A stretch of 45,756 nt of DNA, from positions 1-45,756 of the forward strand of contig CADARW010000002.1 in the NCBI GenBank assembly GCA_902790405.1. The letters are read 5' to 3'. The notes under the pieces were generated by a model. It did not search any database, was not told where the DNA came from, and was given only the letters and a program-made list of their open reading frames with translations. The translations under genes and the position numbers were made by a program. Below are positions 7,444 through 14,606 of this stretch, piece by piece. Numbering within the stretch: position 1 is the stretch's first letter; every line of letters starts with the position of its first letter. Source of the DNA: an uncultured Bacteroidia bacterium (GTDB lineage Bacteria; Bacteroidota; Bacteroidia; Bacteroidales; ML635J-15).

Positions 7444-8727
7444 CTACTTCTTCGAAGTCATTATGTCCAATACATAATGATCAGTTTCGTTCATGCCGCT
7501 GGTGCCGATAAGAGTAAGGTTGCGGATGCAGTCGTCAACATCGTTGTCGATAATACCCTCGACGCACGAAACGCAATGGTTTTCCATTGCCAGCATCGAC
7601 GAAAAAGCAGCCGATGAAATTCCAGTGGCAATCTTGAGCGAACAACTCGGCTTGGCACCATCGCAAATCATACCGGTAATGTTGGCAATCATATTCTTTA
7701 CAGAATAGCAAATCTGCTCGTAGGTTCCACCCATCAGGTAGGTAATACCGCAGCTCGAACCTGTAGATGCAACCACACAGCCACACAAAGCCGACAGACG
7801 GCCAAGGCTCTGCTTAATGTATATTGATGTCAAGTTACTGAGTATCAAGGCACGGATAAGTTTTTCTTCTGGCTGTTGGGTATCGCGGGCGTAAATGCAC
7901 ACTGGAACTGTTGTTGCAATACCTTGGTTTCCACTACCGGAGTTACTCATTACCGGACTCGGACAGCCAGCCATACGAGCATCACAGGCAGCCGAGGTAT
8001 AGGAAACTATATCCTTGAAAATTCCATTTCCGAAAAGTGCATCGTGCTGATGTCCGTGCAACATTTTGCCCAAGGTATGACCAAAATTATTGTTGAACGA
8101 TTCCTCTGCAATCGACATGTTCATCTTGCCAGCCTCGAGGATGAAAGAAATTTCGTCAATAGGTGCAGTCGTTGCAAAATCGTAAACTTTGCGCATGCTC
8201 AACTGGCAACATTCCGAATCTTTGCATTCCGAAGAGTCAACTTTTTTCTCAAAAATTATCTCATTGTTGCGCGAAATGTGAATGAAATTGGTATGTCCGC
8301 AAGCAATAACAGCCTTGGCCGAATCGTTTCCAGCACAGCAAATTGCCTCGATGTAGAGTTTTTCGGTGATTCCAGTCTTGCGCTTTATGCCGATACGCTT
8401 CTCGTCAATCATCTGCTTGCCTTTGGCAATGCTGTCGGCGTTCACATCCTTCAGCACCTCGAGTCCATATTCCGACTTGCCAATCAAGGCACCCAATGCA
8501 ATAGAAATAGGCAGACCAATCATTCCAGTACCGGGGATACCAACGCCCATCGCATTTTTCAGCACATTGTCGCTCAGGTAAACCTCGATGCGTTCGGGAA
8601 CAGAGCCAAGAGTTTCCTTAGCCTTTGCCACCGCCAATGCCACTGCTACAGGTTCGGTACAACCGATTGCCGGAACTACCTCGTTCTTAATAAGGTCGAT
8701 AATCTGTTTTCTTTCCGTTGCGTCCAT
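7444..8727 (-). CDS. cyuA: UPF0597 / L-cysteine desulfidase family protein
   Basis: The family (E. coli CyuA, formerly YhaM) has distant similarity to serine dehydratase alpha subunits and releases sulfide, ammonia and pyruvate from L-cysteine using an iron-sulfur cluster. Visible signatures are VPAIGCTEPVAVALA near the start, IPGTGMIGLPISIALGA, SGSGNQGIATTVPV and MICDGAKPSCSLKIATG near the end, with conserved cysteines. The start at 8727 (MDATERKQ) gives 427 residues, the family's usual length. The longer frame to 8820 would run through the promoter and into vapC. The TACTTTTG box at 8745-8752 supports this start. The family call is firm; cysteine as substrate is inferred from E. coli. Confidence 0.85.
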   Translation of the reverse strand: MDATERKQIIDLIKNEVVPAIGCTEPVAVALAVAKAKETLGSVPERIEVYLSDNVLKNAMGVGIPGTGMIGLPISIALGALIGKSEYGLEVLKDVNADSIAKGKQMIDEKRIGIKRKTGITEKLYIEAICCAGNDSAKAVIACGHTNFIHISRNNEIIFEKKVDSSECKDSECCQLSMRKVYDFATTAPIDEISFILEAGKMNMSIAEESFNNNFGHTLGKMLHGHQHDALFGNGIFKDIVSYTSAACDARMAGCPSPVMSNSGSGNQGIATTVPVCIYARDTQQPEEKLIRALILSNLTSIYIKQSLGRLSALCGCVVASTGSSCGITYLMGGTYEQICYSVKNMIANITGMICDGAKPSCSLKIATGISSAAFSSMLAMENHCVSCVEGIIDNDVDDCIRNLTLIGTSGMNETDHYVLDIMTSKK

Positions 8728-8744
8728 ACAAAAAAATTTTTTTG

Positions 8745-8752
8745 CAAAAGTA
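8745..8752 (-). promoter_or_regulatory. -7 box for the cysteine desulfidase-family gene
   Basis: The minus strand reads TACTTTTG followed by C, 17 bp before the ATG at 8727. A TTTG lies about 22 bp further upstream as a possible -33 element. Confidence 0.55.
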
Positions 8753-8804
8753 AGGTTTTTGGAAATATGGAAGGCAAATGGAGGAATGTTTTTGGAAAAT
8801 AAGT

Positions 8805-9209
8805 CTATCGTACAACCCAATTTTCTATTCTTATATTTGGAATACGCTCAAAATGCTTTATATTTTCAGTTACCATAATGAGATTGTAATTGGTTGCTGT
8901 AGAACCAATCAGCAAATCAAAATCGTCAATCGACATACCTTTGCTTTCAAGATATGCTTTGTTTATACCATATGTTTCAATGGCATTGTCTATTGGTAGT
9001 ACAATGAAATTTTTTGAAATAAGTTCAACATCTTTCATTCGTTCATCTTTTCTGTCGCTTTTTGCCGCACCGTAATATAGTTCTGCTAAAGTAATTACAG
9101 ATATACAGCAATGTTCCTGTCCAATTTTTTGTATATGTTCCCTTATCCCATACTTATTCTTTAGCAGGAATATACAGATGTTAGTATCAAGCAAATAAAT
9201 ATCATTCAT
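8805..9209 (-). CDS. VapC-like PIN-domain ribonuclease toxin
   Basis: The 134-residue protein is a PIN-domain nuclease of the VapC type, which cleaves specific RNAs when released from its antitoxin. The acidic metal-binding residues are in place: D8 in LLDTN, E43 in LAELYYG, and D96/D98 in IDDFDLLIGSTA. A late TENIKHFERIPNI segment is also typical of VapC. Its ATG overlaps the TGA of the preceding small gene (ATGA), the usual translational coupling of antitoxin and toxin. The coding sequence is AT-rich compared with its neighbours, as expected for a mobile toxin-antitoxin module. The RNA target cannot be told from sequence. Confidence 0.9.
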   Translation of the reverse strand: MNDIYLLDTNICIFLLKNKYGIREHIQKIGQEHCCISVITLAELYYGAAKSDRKDERMKDVELISKNFIVLPIDNAIETYGINKAYLESKGMSIDDFDLLIGSTATNYNLIMVTENIKHFERIPNIRIENWVVR

Positions 9210-9469
9210 AATTCTTCTATTTGCCTTGTTACATTATGAAATCTAGCATTTCTTATCATTTCTGCTTCTTCATCGGCAGAAAGTCCGTCGGTTTCCCATG
9301 CACCACTGAGACATTCTAGCCAGTTGAGGTCGCTTGGCTTATCAGAATGATGTAATTCAACAGGAGTACATAGCAATTTAATTGCGAGACACTTCTTCAC
9401 TTCAGCATTAAGGTCGTTAAGCCTATAGCTAAGAAATATTTTTTCGGCTATGTTCTCTGCTGCAAGCAT
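9206..9469 (-). CDS. Antitoxin partner of the VapC-like toxin
   Basis: This 87-residue protein lies directly upstream of the toxin and overlaps it by 4 bp (ATGA). The C-terminal segment WETDGLSADEEAEMIRNARF followed by HNVTRQIEEL resembles the toxin-binding tail of antitoxins paired with PIN toxins. The N-terminal part (MLAAENIAEKIFLSYRLNDL) is predicted helical and has no DNA-binding fold that I recognise. The start at 9469 is preferred because the frame to 9508 would overlap the -7 box at 9496-9503. The antitoxin role rests mainly on gene order. Confidence 0.75.
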   Translation of the reverse strand: MLAAENIAEKIFLSYRLNDLNAEVKKCLAIKLLCTPVELHHSDKPSDLNWLECLSGAWETDGLSADEEAEMIRNARFHNVTRQIEEL

Positions 9470-9495
9470 ATTTTTAGTATTTATTTTGTTCGTGG

Positions 9496-9503
9496 CAAAA
9501 ATA
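9496..9503 (-). promoter_or_regulatory. -7 box of the VapC-type toxin-antitoxin operon
   Basis: The minus strand reads TATTTTTG followed by C, 26 bp upstream of the antitoxin ATG at 9469. Confidence 0.5.
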
Positions 9504-9532
9504 AACATTTAATCAAAAGGATAAAAATTTTT

Positions 9533-9563
9533 TTTGCCATTTCCTTTTTATTCCATACATTTG
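9533..9563 (+). promoter_or_regulatory. Full Bacteroidetes promoter (-33 and -7)
   Basis: TTTG (9533-9536), a 19-bp spacer, then TACATTTG (9556-9563) match the phylum consensus for both elements with ideal spacing. It is one of the best promoters in the window. It fires into a region of about 275 bp that holds no credible ORF before the secreted-protein gene at 9842. Confidence 0.75.
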
Positions 9564-9569
9564 CCGTTG

Positions 9570-9775
9570 GTTTGGTGAATAACCAAGCCGTACATATTGA
9601 TTAACGAAGCGTTATGCTCGTCTTGTTAGTAGAAATGTGAGAAACTTCTATCAGGGACAAGAGAGTGTAATAATTCGCGCTATAGCGTGGATTGTTATAT
9701 CTACATCTTTCCCACAGGTAATTCTCACAACCTCTACTAAAAGAAGTGGTATATCAGTGCCACGCTTCTATTATA
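9570..9775 (+). ncRNA. Candidate structured RNA (leader or stand-alone, 6S-like shape possible)
   Basis: Transcription from the 9533-9563 promoter should begin near 9570. The RNA would fold as a long interrupted hairpin: AGTAGA (9628-9633) with TCTACT (9733-9738), TGTGAGAA (9636-9643) with TTCTCACA (9722-9729), GGGA (9654-9657) with TCCC (9710-9713), and a tip of CGCGC-TATA-GCGTG (9676-9689). A second hairpin follows: AGAAG/CTTCT with TGGTA/TGCCA at 9742-9769. A TTGGT/ACCAA hairpin opens the 5' end. No T-run follows 9769, so the RNA may read on into the gene at 9842. A long rod of about 200 nt recalls 6S RNA, but I cannot confirm that homology. Confidence 0.4.
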
Positions 9776-9808
9776 TAAAATTGTCCATTTGGTACTGGTG
9801 GGCGAAAG

Positions 9809-9828
9809 AGGTTGCGCCCGACACGGAT
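9809..9828 (+). promoter_or_regulatory. 20-bp leader element, copy 1
   Basis: AGGTTGCGCCCGACACGGAT lies 13 bp before the ATG of the secreted SprB-repeat protein. The identical 20-mer occurs 15 bp before the ATG of the fibronectin-repeat protein on the other strand (24204-24223). In this copy CGCCC can pair with GGGCG at 9800-9804, which would hide part of the element in a hairpin. Confidence 0.6.
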
Positions 9829-9841
9829 TAGGGATACAAAA

Positions 9842-11305
9842 ATGAAAATTTGTATTTTTTACAAAAAAGCAATTTACAAAATGAGTTTTTTATTAGGTAT
9901 CTTATTTGCTCTCAACGCAAATGCACAAACAGAGATAACCAATCTGAACTTTGAGAGTTGGAATGGAACAGAGCCATCAAACTGGACAACTTCAAATGAA
10001 CTTTCAACAGATGGTGGTGGTGTACAGACAGCATTCAAAGAAACAACAAATCCTGGCGAAGGGTCCGCTTCACTTAAACTTGTAACAGGCAGTTGCCCAG
10101 AATGTCCTAATTTCCAAATTGGAGGATTTATGGGTTTTGGTGGAATTTCACTACCTTTTCCAAATCCAGTTGGCGGTTTCATACAACTTGGAGAATATGG
10201 CGAAGGTGTTCCTTACAATAAGCGACCAGTTTCTGTTGATTTCATTTACAAAGCAAAACCAATGGGCAACGATGCTGCATGCTTTCACATTCAACTTACT
10301 AGGTACAACAATTCTACAAATCAAACCGATACAATTGGGGAATGCTATTTCGAGGTTAGCAATACTGTAGATGAATGGACACAAATGAACATTCCTTTTG
10401 CGTACTCATCACCGCTTGCACCCGATACAATCAATATCCTGATTACATCAAGCGTTGGTTCTGTCCCAGACTATTCCGCTATGTTTCCCGGATTTCCTTC
10501 TCCATCGCAACTTGGCATACCTTCACCCGTTGCAGGTAGCGAATTCTATATCGACGGAATAGTTTTTAATATGCCTTCATGCGACGGCTTTTCAGTAAAT
10601 GTGACAGGAACCAATGAAACATCTATAGGTGCAATGGACGGTACTGCTACAGCTACTCCAAATGGAGGAACTTCGCCATACACTTACATTTGGAACAATC
10701 TTGCCACAACTCAAACAATAAACAATTTACCACCAGCAACATATTTTGTTACGGTTACCGATGGAAATGCTTGTCAAAAGGTGGGCAAATACACGGTAAA
10801 TCCAGCTGGGTGCAATATATCTGTAAATGTTACTGGAACAAATTCAAATAGCAATTCAATATTCTCTGGTACAGGCTCAGCAACAGCTAATGTCACTGGT
10901 GGCAATCCGCCATATAGTTACACTTGGAACAATGGAGAAGAGACGCAGACAATTACAAATCTTGCAGTTGGTGCATATTCGGTATTAGTCGAAGAAATTA
11001 ACAATTCAGGATGTGTAGCTTGGGGATTCTATACTGTTTATGGTCCAAATGGTGCAGCAGTAGAAAATGAATTTATAGGCTCAATAAAGATGTATCCTAA
11101 TCCAACTGATGATTTCATAAATGTTAATGGAGATGTTGAAATTACAGAAGTATCCATTTATGATGGACTTGGAAGACTTGTAACACATAGCAATATTTAT
11201 GATACATCTGCTAGCATTAATGTATCATCGTTTGAAGCAGGAATATACATTGTGCTCATAAATACTGAAAAAGGAATTCTCGAAAGTAAATTCATAAAGG
11301 AATAA
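9842..11305 (+). CDS. Secreted SprB-repeat protein with T9SS type A sorting domain
   Basis: The protein (487 residues from this start) has an N-terminal signal region (FLLGILFALNANAQ) and a roughly 220-residue first domain beginning ITNLNFESWNGTEPSNW, of the type seen in Bacteroidetes carbohydrate-binding or 'choice-of-anchor' proteins. Two SprB-type repeats of about 75 residues follow, each with the PYTYIWNN / PYSYTWNN core and an LPPATYFVTVTD-like strand. The end (IKMYPNPTDDFINVNG to ESKFIKE) is a type A C-terminal sorting domain, which directs export through the type IX secretion system and cell-surface attachment. PorQ of that system is encoded at 15946-16989. The start at 9842 fits the signal peptide. 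The leader carries the shared 20-bp element. The binding target is unknown. Confidence 0.85.
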   Translation: MKICIFYKKAIYKMSFLLGILFALNANAQTEITNLNFESWNGTEPSNWTTSNELSTDGGGVQTAFKETTNPGEGSASLKLVTGSCPECPNFQIGGFMGFGGISLPFPNPVGGFIQLGEYGEGVPYNKRPVSVDFIYKAKPMGNDAACFHIQLTRYNNSTNQTDTIGECYFEVSNTVDEWTQMNIPFAYSSPLAPDTINILITSSVGSVPDYSAMFPGFPSPSQLGIPSPVAGSEFYIDGIVFNMPSCDGFSVNVTGTNETSIGAMDGTATATPNGGTSPYTYIWNNLATTQTINNLPPATYFVTVTDGNACQKVGKYTVNPAGCNISVNVTGTNSNSNSIFSGTGSATANVTGGNPPYSYTWNNGEETQTITNLAVGAYSVLVEEINNSGCVAWGFYTVYGPNGAAVENEFIGSIKMYPNPTDDFINVNGDVEITEVSIYDGLGRLVTHSNIYDTSASINVSSFEAGIYIVLINTEKGILESKFIKE

Positions 11306-11321
11306 GAGAATTTATTACACG

Positions 11322-11360
11322 AAAAAGGAATGTGTTTAATTAAAATGCATTCCTTTTTTT
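11322..11360 (+). terminator. Intrinsic terminator of the SprB-repeat gene
   Basis: AAAAAGGAATG (11322-11332) pairs with CATTCCTTTTT (11348-11358) and the right arm runs into a T-tract, 17 bp after the stop codon. Confidence 0.85.
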
Positions 11361-11409
11361 ATTATAATTAATTTATATTCAATTAAATACAATTTTCTGT
11401 TGACAAAAA

Positions 11410-11532
11410 TTGCGTATATACGCAAAAATTTTCAATGAGTGCTTTACGGCTCAAAAAATTATTGAATCAGGCATTTTTTATTTCATCGTGAGCCGCAAAT
11501 TGTGAAAAATATGGGGTAGTTGAGCCGCAAAT
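11410..11532. promoter_or_regulatory. Palindrome and repeated TGAGCC boxes upstream of the serine ammonia-lyase gene
   Basis: The 358-bp gap before the serine ammonia-lyase gene contains a perfect 16-bp palindrome TTGCGTATATACGCAA (11410-11425), an inverted GGCTCA (11448-11453), and two exact copies of TGAGCCGCAAAT (11489-11500 and 11521-11532) that start 32 bp apart, about three helical turns. The arrangement suggests regulator binding, but no family is recognised. Confidence 0.35.
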
Positions 11533-11633
11533 AAACATCAACATTTTCTTCTTTTAAACTGTCAGCCTCCCTTTGTTAATCCAAATGTTGAAAAAATAGC
11601 ATAAGATTTTTATGTATTTTGCCGTGCAGAATG

Positions 11634-11641
11634 TAGTTTTG
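11634..11641 (+). promoter_or_regulatory. -7 box for the serine ammonia-lyase gene
   Basis: TAGTTTTG followed by C lies 22 bp before the ATG at 11664 and fits TAnnTTTG. The -33 region is not clear. Confidence 0.45.
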
Positions 11642-11663
11642 CACAAAAATAAAATTTACGACA

Positions 11664-13829
11664 ATGAAAAGCTTAAAGGAACTGATGCCCGAAATTTACT
11701 TCGAGGTAATGGACAAGGAAGATTTCGCAGAACACGAAATGTATCTTAACAAGATAATCGACCCAAACAACCACACAAAGATATTCAAGCAGAAAGGCGA
11801 CATAGAGGAGTTCGTATTCTACAACTTCGACCTCAAGCGACTGAAAAACAAAATTCTGAAAGTTGTATCCAGTACAAAGAACAATGTGCTAATGTACAGG
11901 GTTTTCCCGAGCAAGGAACACGATTTTATACTTGCTTCGTTCTACGAAGACCTTGAGTTCAGTTCGCGCCGAAACGAATTCAACATCCCAAATACTGAGG
12001 ATTTCAGAAAAATATTCATTGACAAGAACAACAAAATTACAAAGTATGTGGATTTCGGTTGCAAGGTTGACGAGGCAAAGAAAAAAATAACTTTGTTGCT
12101 GAAATGCGTAAATATTTCGCACAATACACTTATTTCCAACATATTCGAAACCATCGAACGCCACGAACTCAACTGCGACTACATGGAATTGTGGCAGGTA
12201 AAGAAATCGGACAAGAAAATTGATGTTTATTACGAAATAGCCATCGAAATAAGTTCGCTGCTTCCGAAGGAAGAAATTGACTCGATAGGCGACGACTTCG
12301 AACGCTACATACAGTGCTACATAAAGCCGATGAGTATTTTCGACCTTGTTGGTCCTGCAATGGTTGGTCCGTCGAGCTCGCACACAGCCGGTGCAAACCG
12401 CATCGGACAGATTGCACGAAACATTATCTGCGCTGTTGAACAGTCGGGCGAAAAGATTGAAACCGTAGAAGTTAAACTTATCGGTTCGTTCCGCGACACT
12501 GGCGTTGGCCACAAGACTCCATCGGCTCTCGGCGGCGGACTTTGTGGTTATGTTACCGACGACCCGCGTATGATTGAAGCCGGAGACCCTCAATCGCTGA
12601 GCAAGAACGGAATCAAGTTTGCAAACTGCACCGCAAAGTTCAACGGATATAAGAAAGGTTCTGCCGACGACGATGCAAGATATGCCGACCAGAAGAACGC
12701 AAACATTGCCGAGGTCATCTTCAAGACCGACAAGGGAACACATTGTGTAACAGGTTTTTCAATCGGTGCTGGAAATGTTGAGATAAGATTCTACGACGGA
12801 ATGCTTGATTTTGCACTCGACGGAAAAATTGATACTGTCCTAAATGGTGGAAAAATTGAAAAAATCAACGAAAAGAACGCAAATATGCCAAAAATTGCAA
12901 AGATTTACAACGAAAATTCGGCTACCGAACTTCCAATGATGCCTTTCCACACTTTCGAGGAACTTATCGAATATGTAAACGAGGAAAAAATTAATCTTAT
13001 TGACCTTATCCTTGACATTGAAAGGCAGTTGCAGAATACCGACCGCAAGCAAGTTTATGACAAGATGCGCAGCTACTGGAACATCATGCAGAAGTCGGTT
13101 GACGATGGAATCCGCAGCAACGAACTCACTTTATTGAAACTTACTGGCAAAGATTCTAAGAATATCAACAATTATCGCGAAGGAAACAAGATTTTCGACA
13201 ACATTTACGGTAAGGCAGTTGCATATGCTGTGGCAGTAAATGAGATAAATGCAAAGTCGGGTGTTATAATCGCTTGTCCTACCGCTGGCTCGTGCGGAAT
13301 TTTGCCAGGCGTACTAAAGGCTTACAACGAAATTCACAAACCGGAAGAAGACAGGATACTGGAATCGCTGATGATTGCAGGTTTCTTCGGAATGATACTG
13401 TTTGGTGATGTTTCTACCGCTGGAGCCGACTACGGATGCCAGGCCGAAATTGGTTCGGCAGCAGCAATGGCGGCAGCAGCTTTGGTTTATCTCGAAGGTG
13501 GCGATGTGGAACAGATGATTGAAGGTTTTACCATTGCAATAAAGAATTCTCTTGGTCTTATCTGCGACCCTATTGCCGGACTTGTGGAGGTTCCTTGCGT
13601 AAAGCGTAACGGTATTTACTCGTCGCACGCAATCAGCGCGGCACTTATGGCACTTAGCGGAGTGAAGTCGTTTGTTTCGCCAGATGAGGTTGTGCTTACG
13701 ATGCGTGAAGTTGGTGAACGCCTGAATGTCGATTACAAGGAAACTGGCAAGGCTGGTCTCGCCAAGACCCGCGATGGCAAGGAAGTAGAAAAGAACTTTG
13801 CCAACGAGGTAAAGAAGTTCTTCAACTAA
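11664..13829 (+). CDS. sdaA: L-serine ammonia-lyase, fused beta-alpha form with a long N-terminal extension
   Basis: The enzyme converts L-serine to pyruvate and ammonia with an oxygen-labile [4Fe-4S] cluster. The beta-type domain starts near residue 227 (SIFDLVGPAMVGPSSSHTAG). The alpha-type catalytic domain includes IIACPTAGSCGILPG, GADYGCQAEIGSAAAMAAAA and LICDPIAGLVEVPCVKRN, with the cluster cysteines. Single-chain enzymes of this type are usually about 400-540 residues, and this one has 721. The first 225 or so residues (MKSLKELMPEIYFEVMDKED onward) match nothing I recognise and are rich in charged residues. The extension may be a regulatory domain. The gene ends at 13829 and is followed by a REP dyad rather than a terminator. 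Confidence 0.93.
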   Translation: MKSLKELMPEIYFEVMDKEDFAEHEMYLNKIIDPNNHTKIFKQKGDIEEFVFYNFDLKRLKNKILKVVSSTKNNVLMYRVFPSKEHDFILASFYEDLEFSSRRNEFNIPNTEDFRKIFIDKNNKITKYVDFGCKVDEAKKKITLLLKCVNISHNTLISNIFETIERHELNCDYMELWQVKKSDKKIDVYYEIAIEISSLLPKEEIDSIGDDFERYIQCYIKPMSIFDLVGPAMVGPSSSHTAGANRIGQIARNIICAVEQSGEKIETVEVKLIGSFRDTGVGHKTPSALGGGLCGYVTDDPRMIEAGDPQSLSKNGIKFANCTAKFNGYKKGSADDDARYADQKNANIAEVIFKTDKGTHCVTGFSIGAGNVEIRFYDGMLDFALDGKIDTVLNGGKIEKINEKNANMPKIAKIYNENSATELPMMPFHTFEELIEYVNEEKINLIDLILDIERQLQNTDRKQVYDKMRSYWNIMQKSVDDGIRSNELTLLKLTGKDSKNINNYREGNKIFDNIYGKAVAYAVAVNEINAKSGVIIACPTAGSCGILPGVLKAYNEIHKPEEDRILESLMIAGFFGMILFGDVSTAGADYGCQAEIGSAAAMAAAALVYLEGGDVEQMIEGFTIAIKNSLGLICDPIAGLVEVPCVKRNGIYSSHAISAALMALSGVKSFVSPDEVVLTMREVGERLNVDYKETGKAGLAKTRDGKEVEKNFANEVKKFFN

Positions 13830-13836
13830 ACAATAT

Positions 13837-13903
13837 TTCAGCCGACTGAGCCTGTCGAAGCCAAGATAACAAATACACCATTCTACAAGCTCAGGGTGCT
13901 GAA
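13837..13903. repeat. Full REP-like dyad after the serine ammonia-lyase gene
   Basis: CTGAGCCTGTCGAA (13846-13859) pairs with TTCTACAAGCTCAG (13881-13894) with two mismatches, and outside it TTCAGC (13837-13842) pairs with GCTGAA (13898-13903). The core CTGARCYTGT is shared with the repeats at 6802, 32446 and 44381. It starts 8 bp after the stop codon. Confidence 0.65.
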
Positions 13904-14510
13904 TAGTGCGAATAATTATCAATTGTTAATTGTAAATTATCCATTATTAATTTGACTTCCACGCTCTTTGAAATATGCAAGCAAACTTATCAACTTTTTT
14001 CAAAAATGCGGTTAATTTGCTGAATGAAAAATCATTGAAAAATCAGTTTTTTCGTAAGTCGTTGACTTAAATAATAAATCGAAATTAACAGAATCGGTTT
14101 TCAAAATGTTATTTCTGTGAATAAAAATTATTAAATTTTTCTTGCAGAATTGTAAGGTGCTCGACTATATGGAAGTTGGATTTTGGCAAGAATTTTTTGT
14201 AATTTTTTAATGTAATTTTTTCAACAGAAAAGCAGAGCGATTTGAACAATCTGAGAGGTAAAATTAACCAATAAGGGGGTGATGAAAAATGTCAAATTCT
14301 GCGTATATAAAAATACTGAATTATAAATATCTTACACTTTTTTCGCTGCAATAAAATAACATTTGATAGGTAACTTGCAAGACAAATTTTCATAAATTTA
14401 CTAACCTATTCACAAGTATTAATAATAATCATCAATTAAATTTAATTAAATATTTATTTATTGTAATTATGATAATGTGATTTGAGGCGAAAGAAAAATT
14501 TTGAAAAATA
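13904..14510. other. AT-rich intergenic region
   Basis: Most of the 776-bp gap between the serine ammonia-lyase gene and birA is AT-rich sequence without convincing genes. It holds a short TTATCAATTGTTAATTG / ATTATCCATTATT stretch (about 13916-13950), of a kind repeated just before birA (14541-14567). It also holds many A and T tracts and one 21-codon ORF with an unusually good Shine-Dalgarno (listed separately). No tRNA, CRISPR or terminator is visible. Confidence 0.5.
14289..14354 (+). CDS. Possible 21-residue peptide with a strong Shine-Dalgarno
   Basis: ATG at 14289 opens a 21-codon frame (MSNSAYIKILNYKYLTLFSLQ) ending at TAA 14352-14354. AAGGGGGTGAT at 14273-14283 matches 10 of 11 bases of the ideal anti-16S complement AAGGAGGTGAT, 5 bp before the ATG. 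Bacteroidetes rarely use Shine-Dalgarno sequences, so the match is notable, but the peptide has no recognised family and the AT-rich setting makes chance ORFs common. Confidence 0.2.
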   Translation: MSNSAYIKILNYKYLTLFSLQ

Positions 14511-14538
14511 GTAGCGACGCAATGCATTACGTCGCTAC
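14511..14538. repeat. 28-bp palindrome, GTAGCG family
   Basis: The element starts GTAGCGACGCAATG and ends CATTACGTCGCTAC. It is palindromic except for one mismatched pair. A second member lies at 28107-28136, where the A-T pair next to GTAGCG is replaced by G-C on both arms, a compensatory change. It lies 33 bp upstream of the birA -7 box. Confidence 0.65.
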
Positions 14539-14548
14539 AGATTATCCA

Positions 14549-14578
14549 TTGTCAATTATCAATTATTCCCTACCTTTG
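14549..14578 (+). promoter_or_regulatory. Promoter of birA
   Basis: TTG (14549-14551), a 19-bp spacer and TACCTTTG (14571-14578) followed by C form a consensus Bacteroidetes promoter. The spacer lies inside the TTATCAATT-type repeat. Confidence 0.65.
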
Positions 14579-14606
14579 CTAAACATTTTACAAAAGATTT
14601 TAAACG

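Noticed and set aside
7876-8802. A 308-codon plus-strand ORF across the cysteine desulfidase-family gene
   Set aside because: It is antisense to a well-matched family gene and gives a Cys/His-rich sequence of low plausibility.
9570-9775. Candidate RNA considered as tmRNA, RNase P or SRP RNA
   Set aside because: None of the conserved sequence blocks of these RNAs is visible; only the rod shape and size suggest 6S.
9637-9831. A 64-codon ORF in the structured leader before the SprB-repeat gene
   Set aside because: It runs through base-paired arms of the candidate RNA and has no protein-like character.
13916-14567. TTATCAATT / ATTATCCATT repeats considered as an integron or attachment site
   Set aside because: They are short AT-rich units without the inverted core sites of attC and without an integrase nearby.
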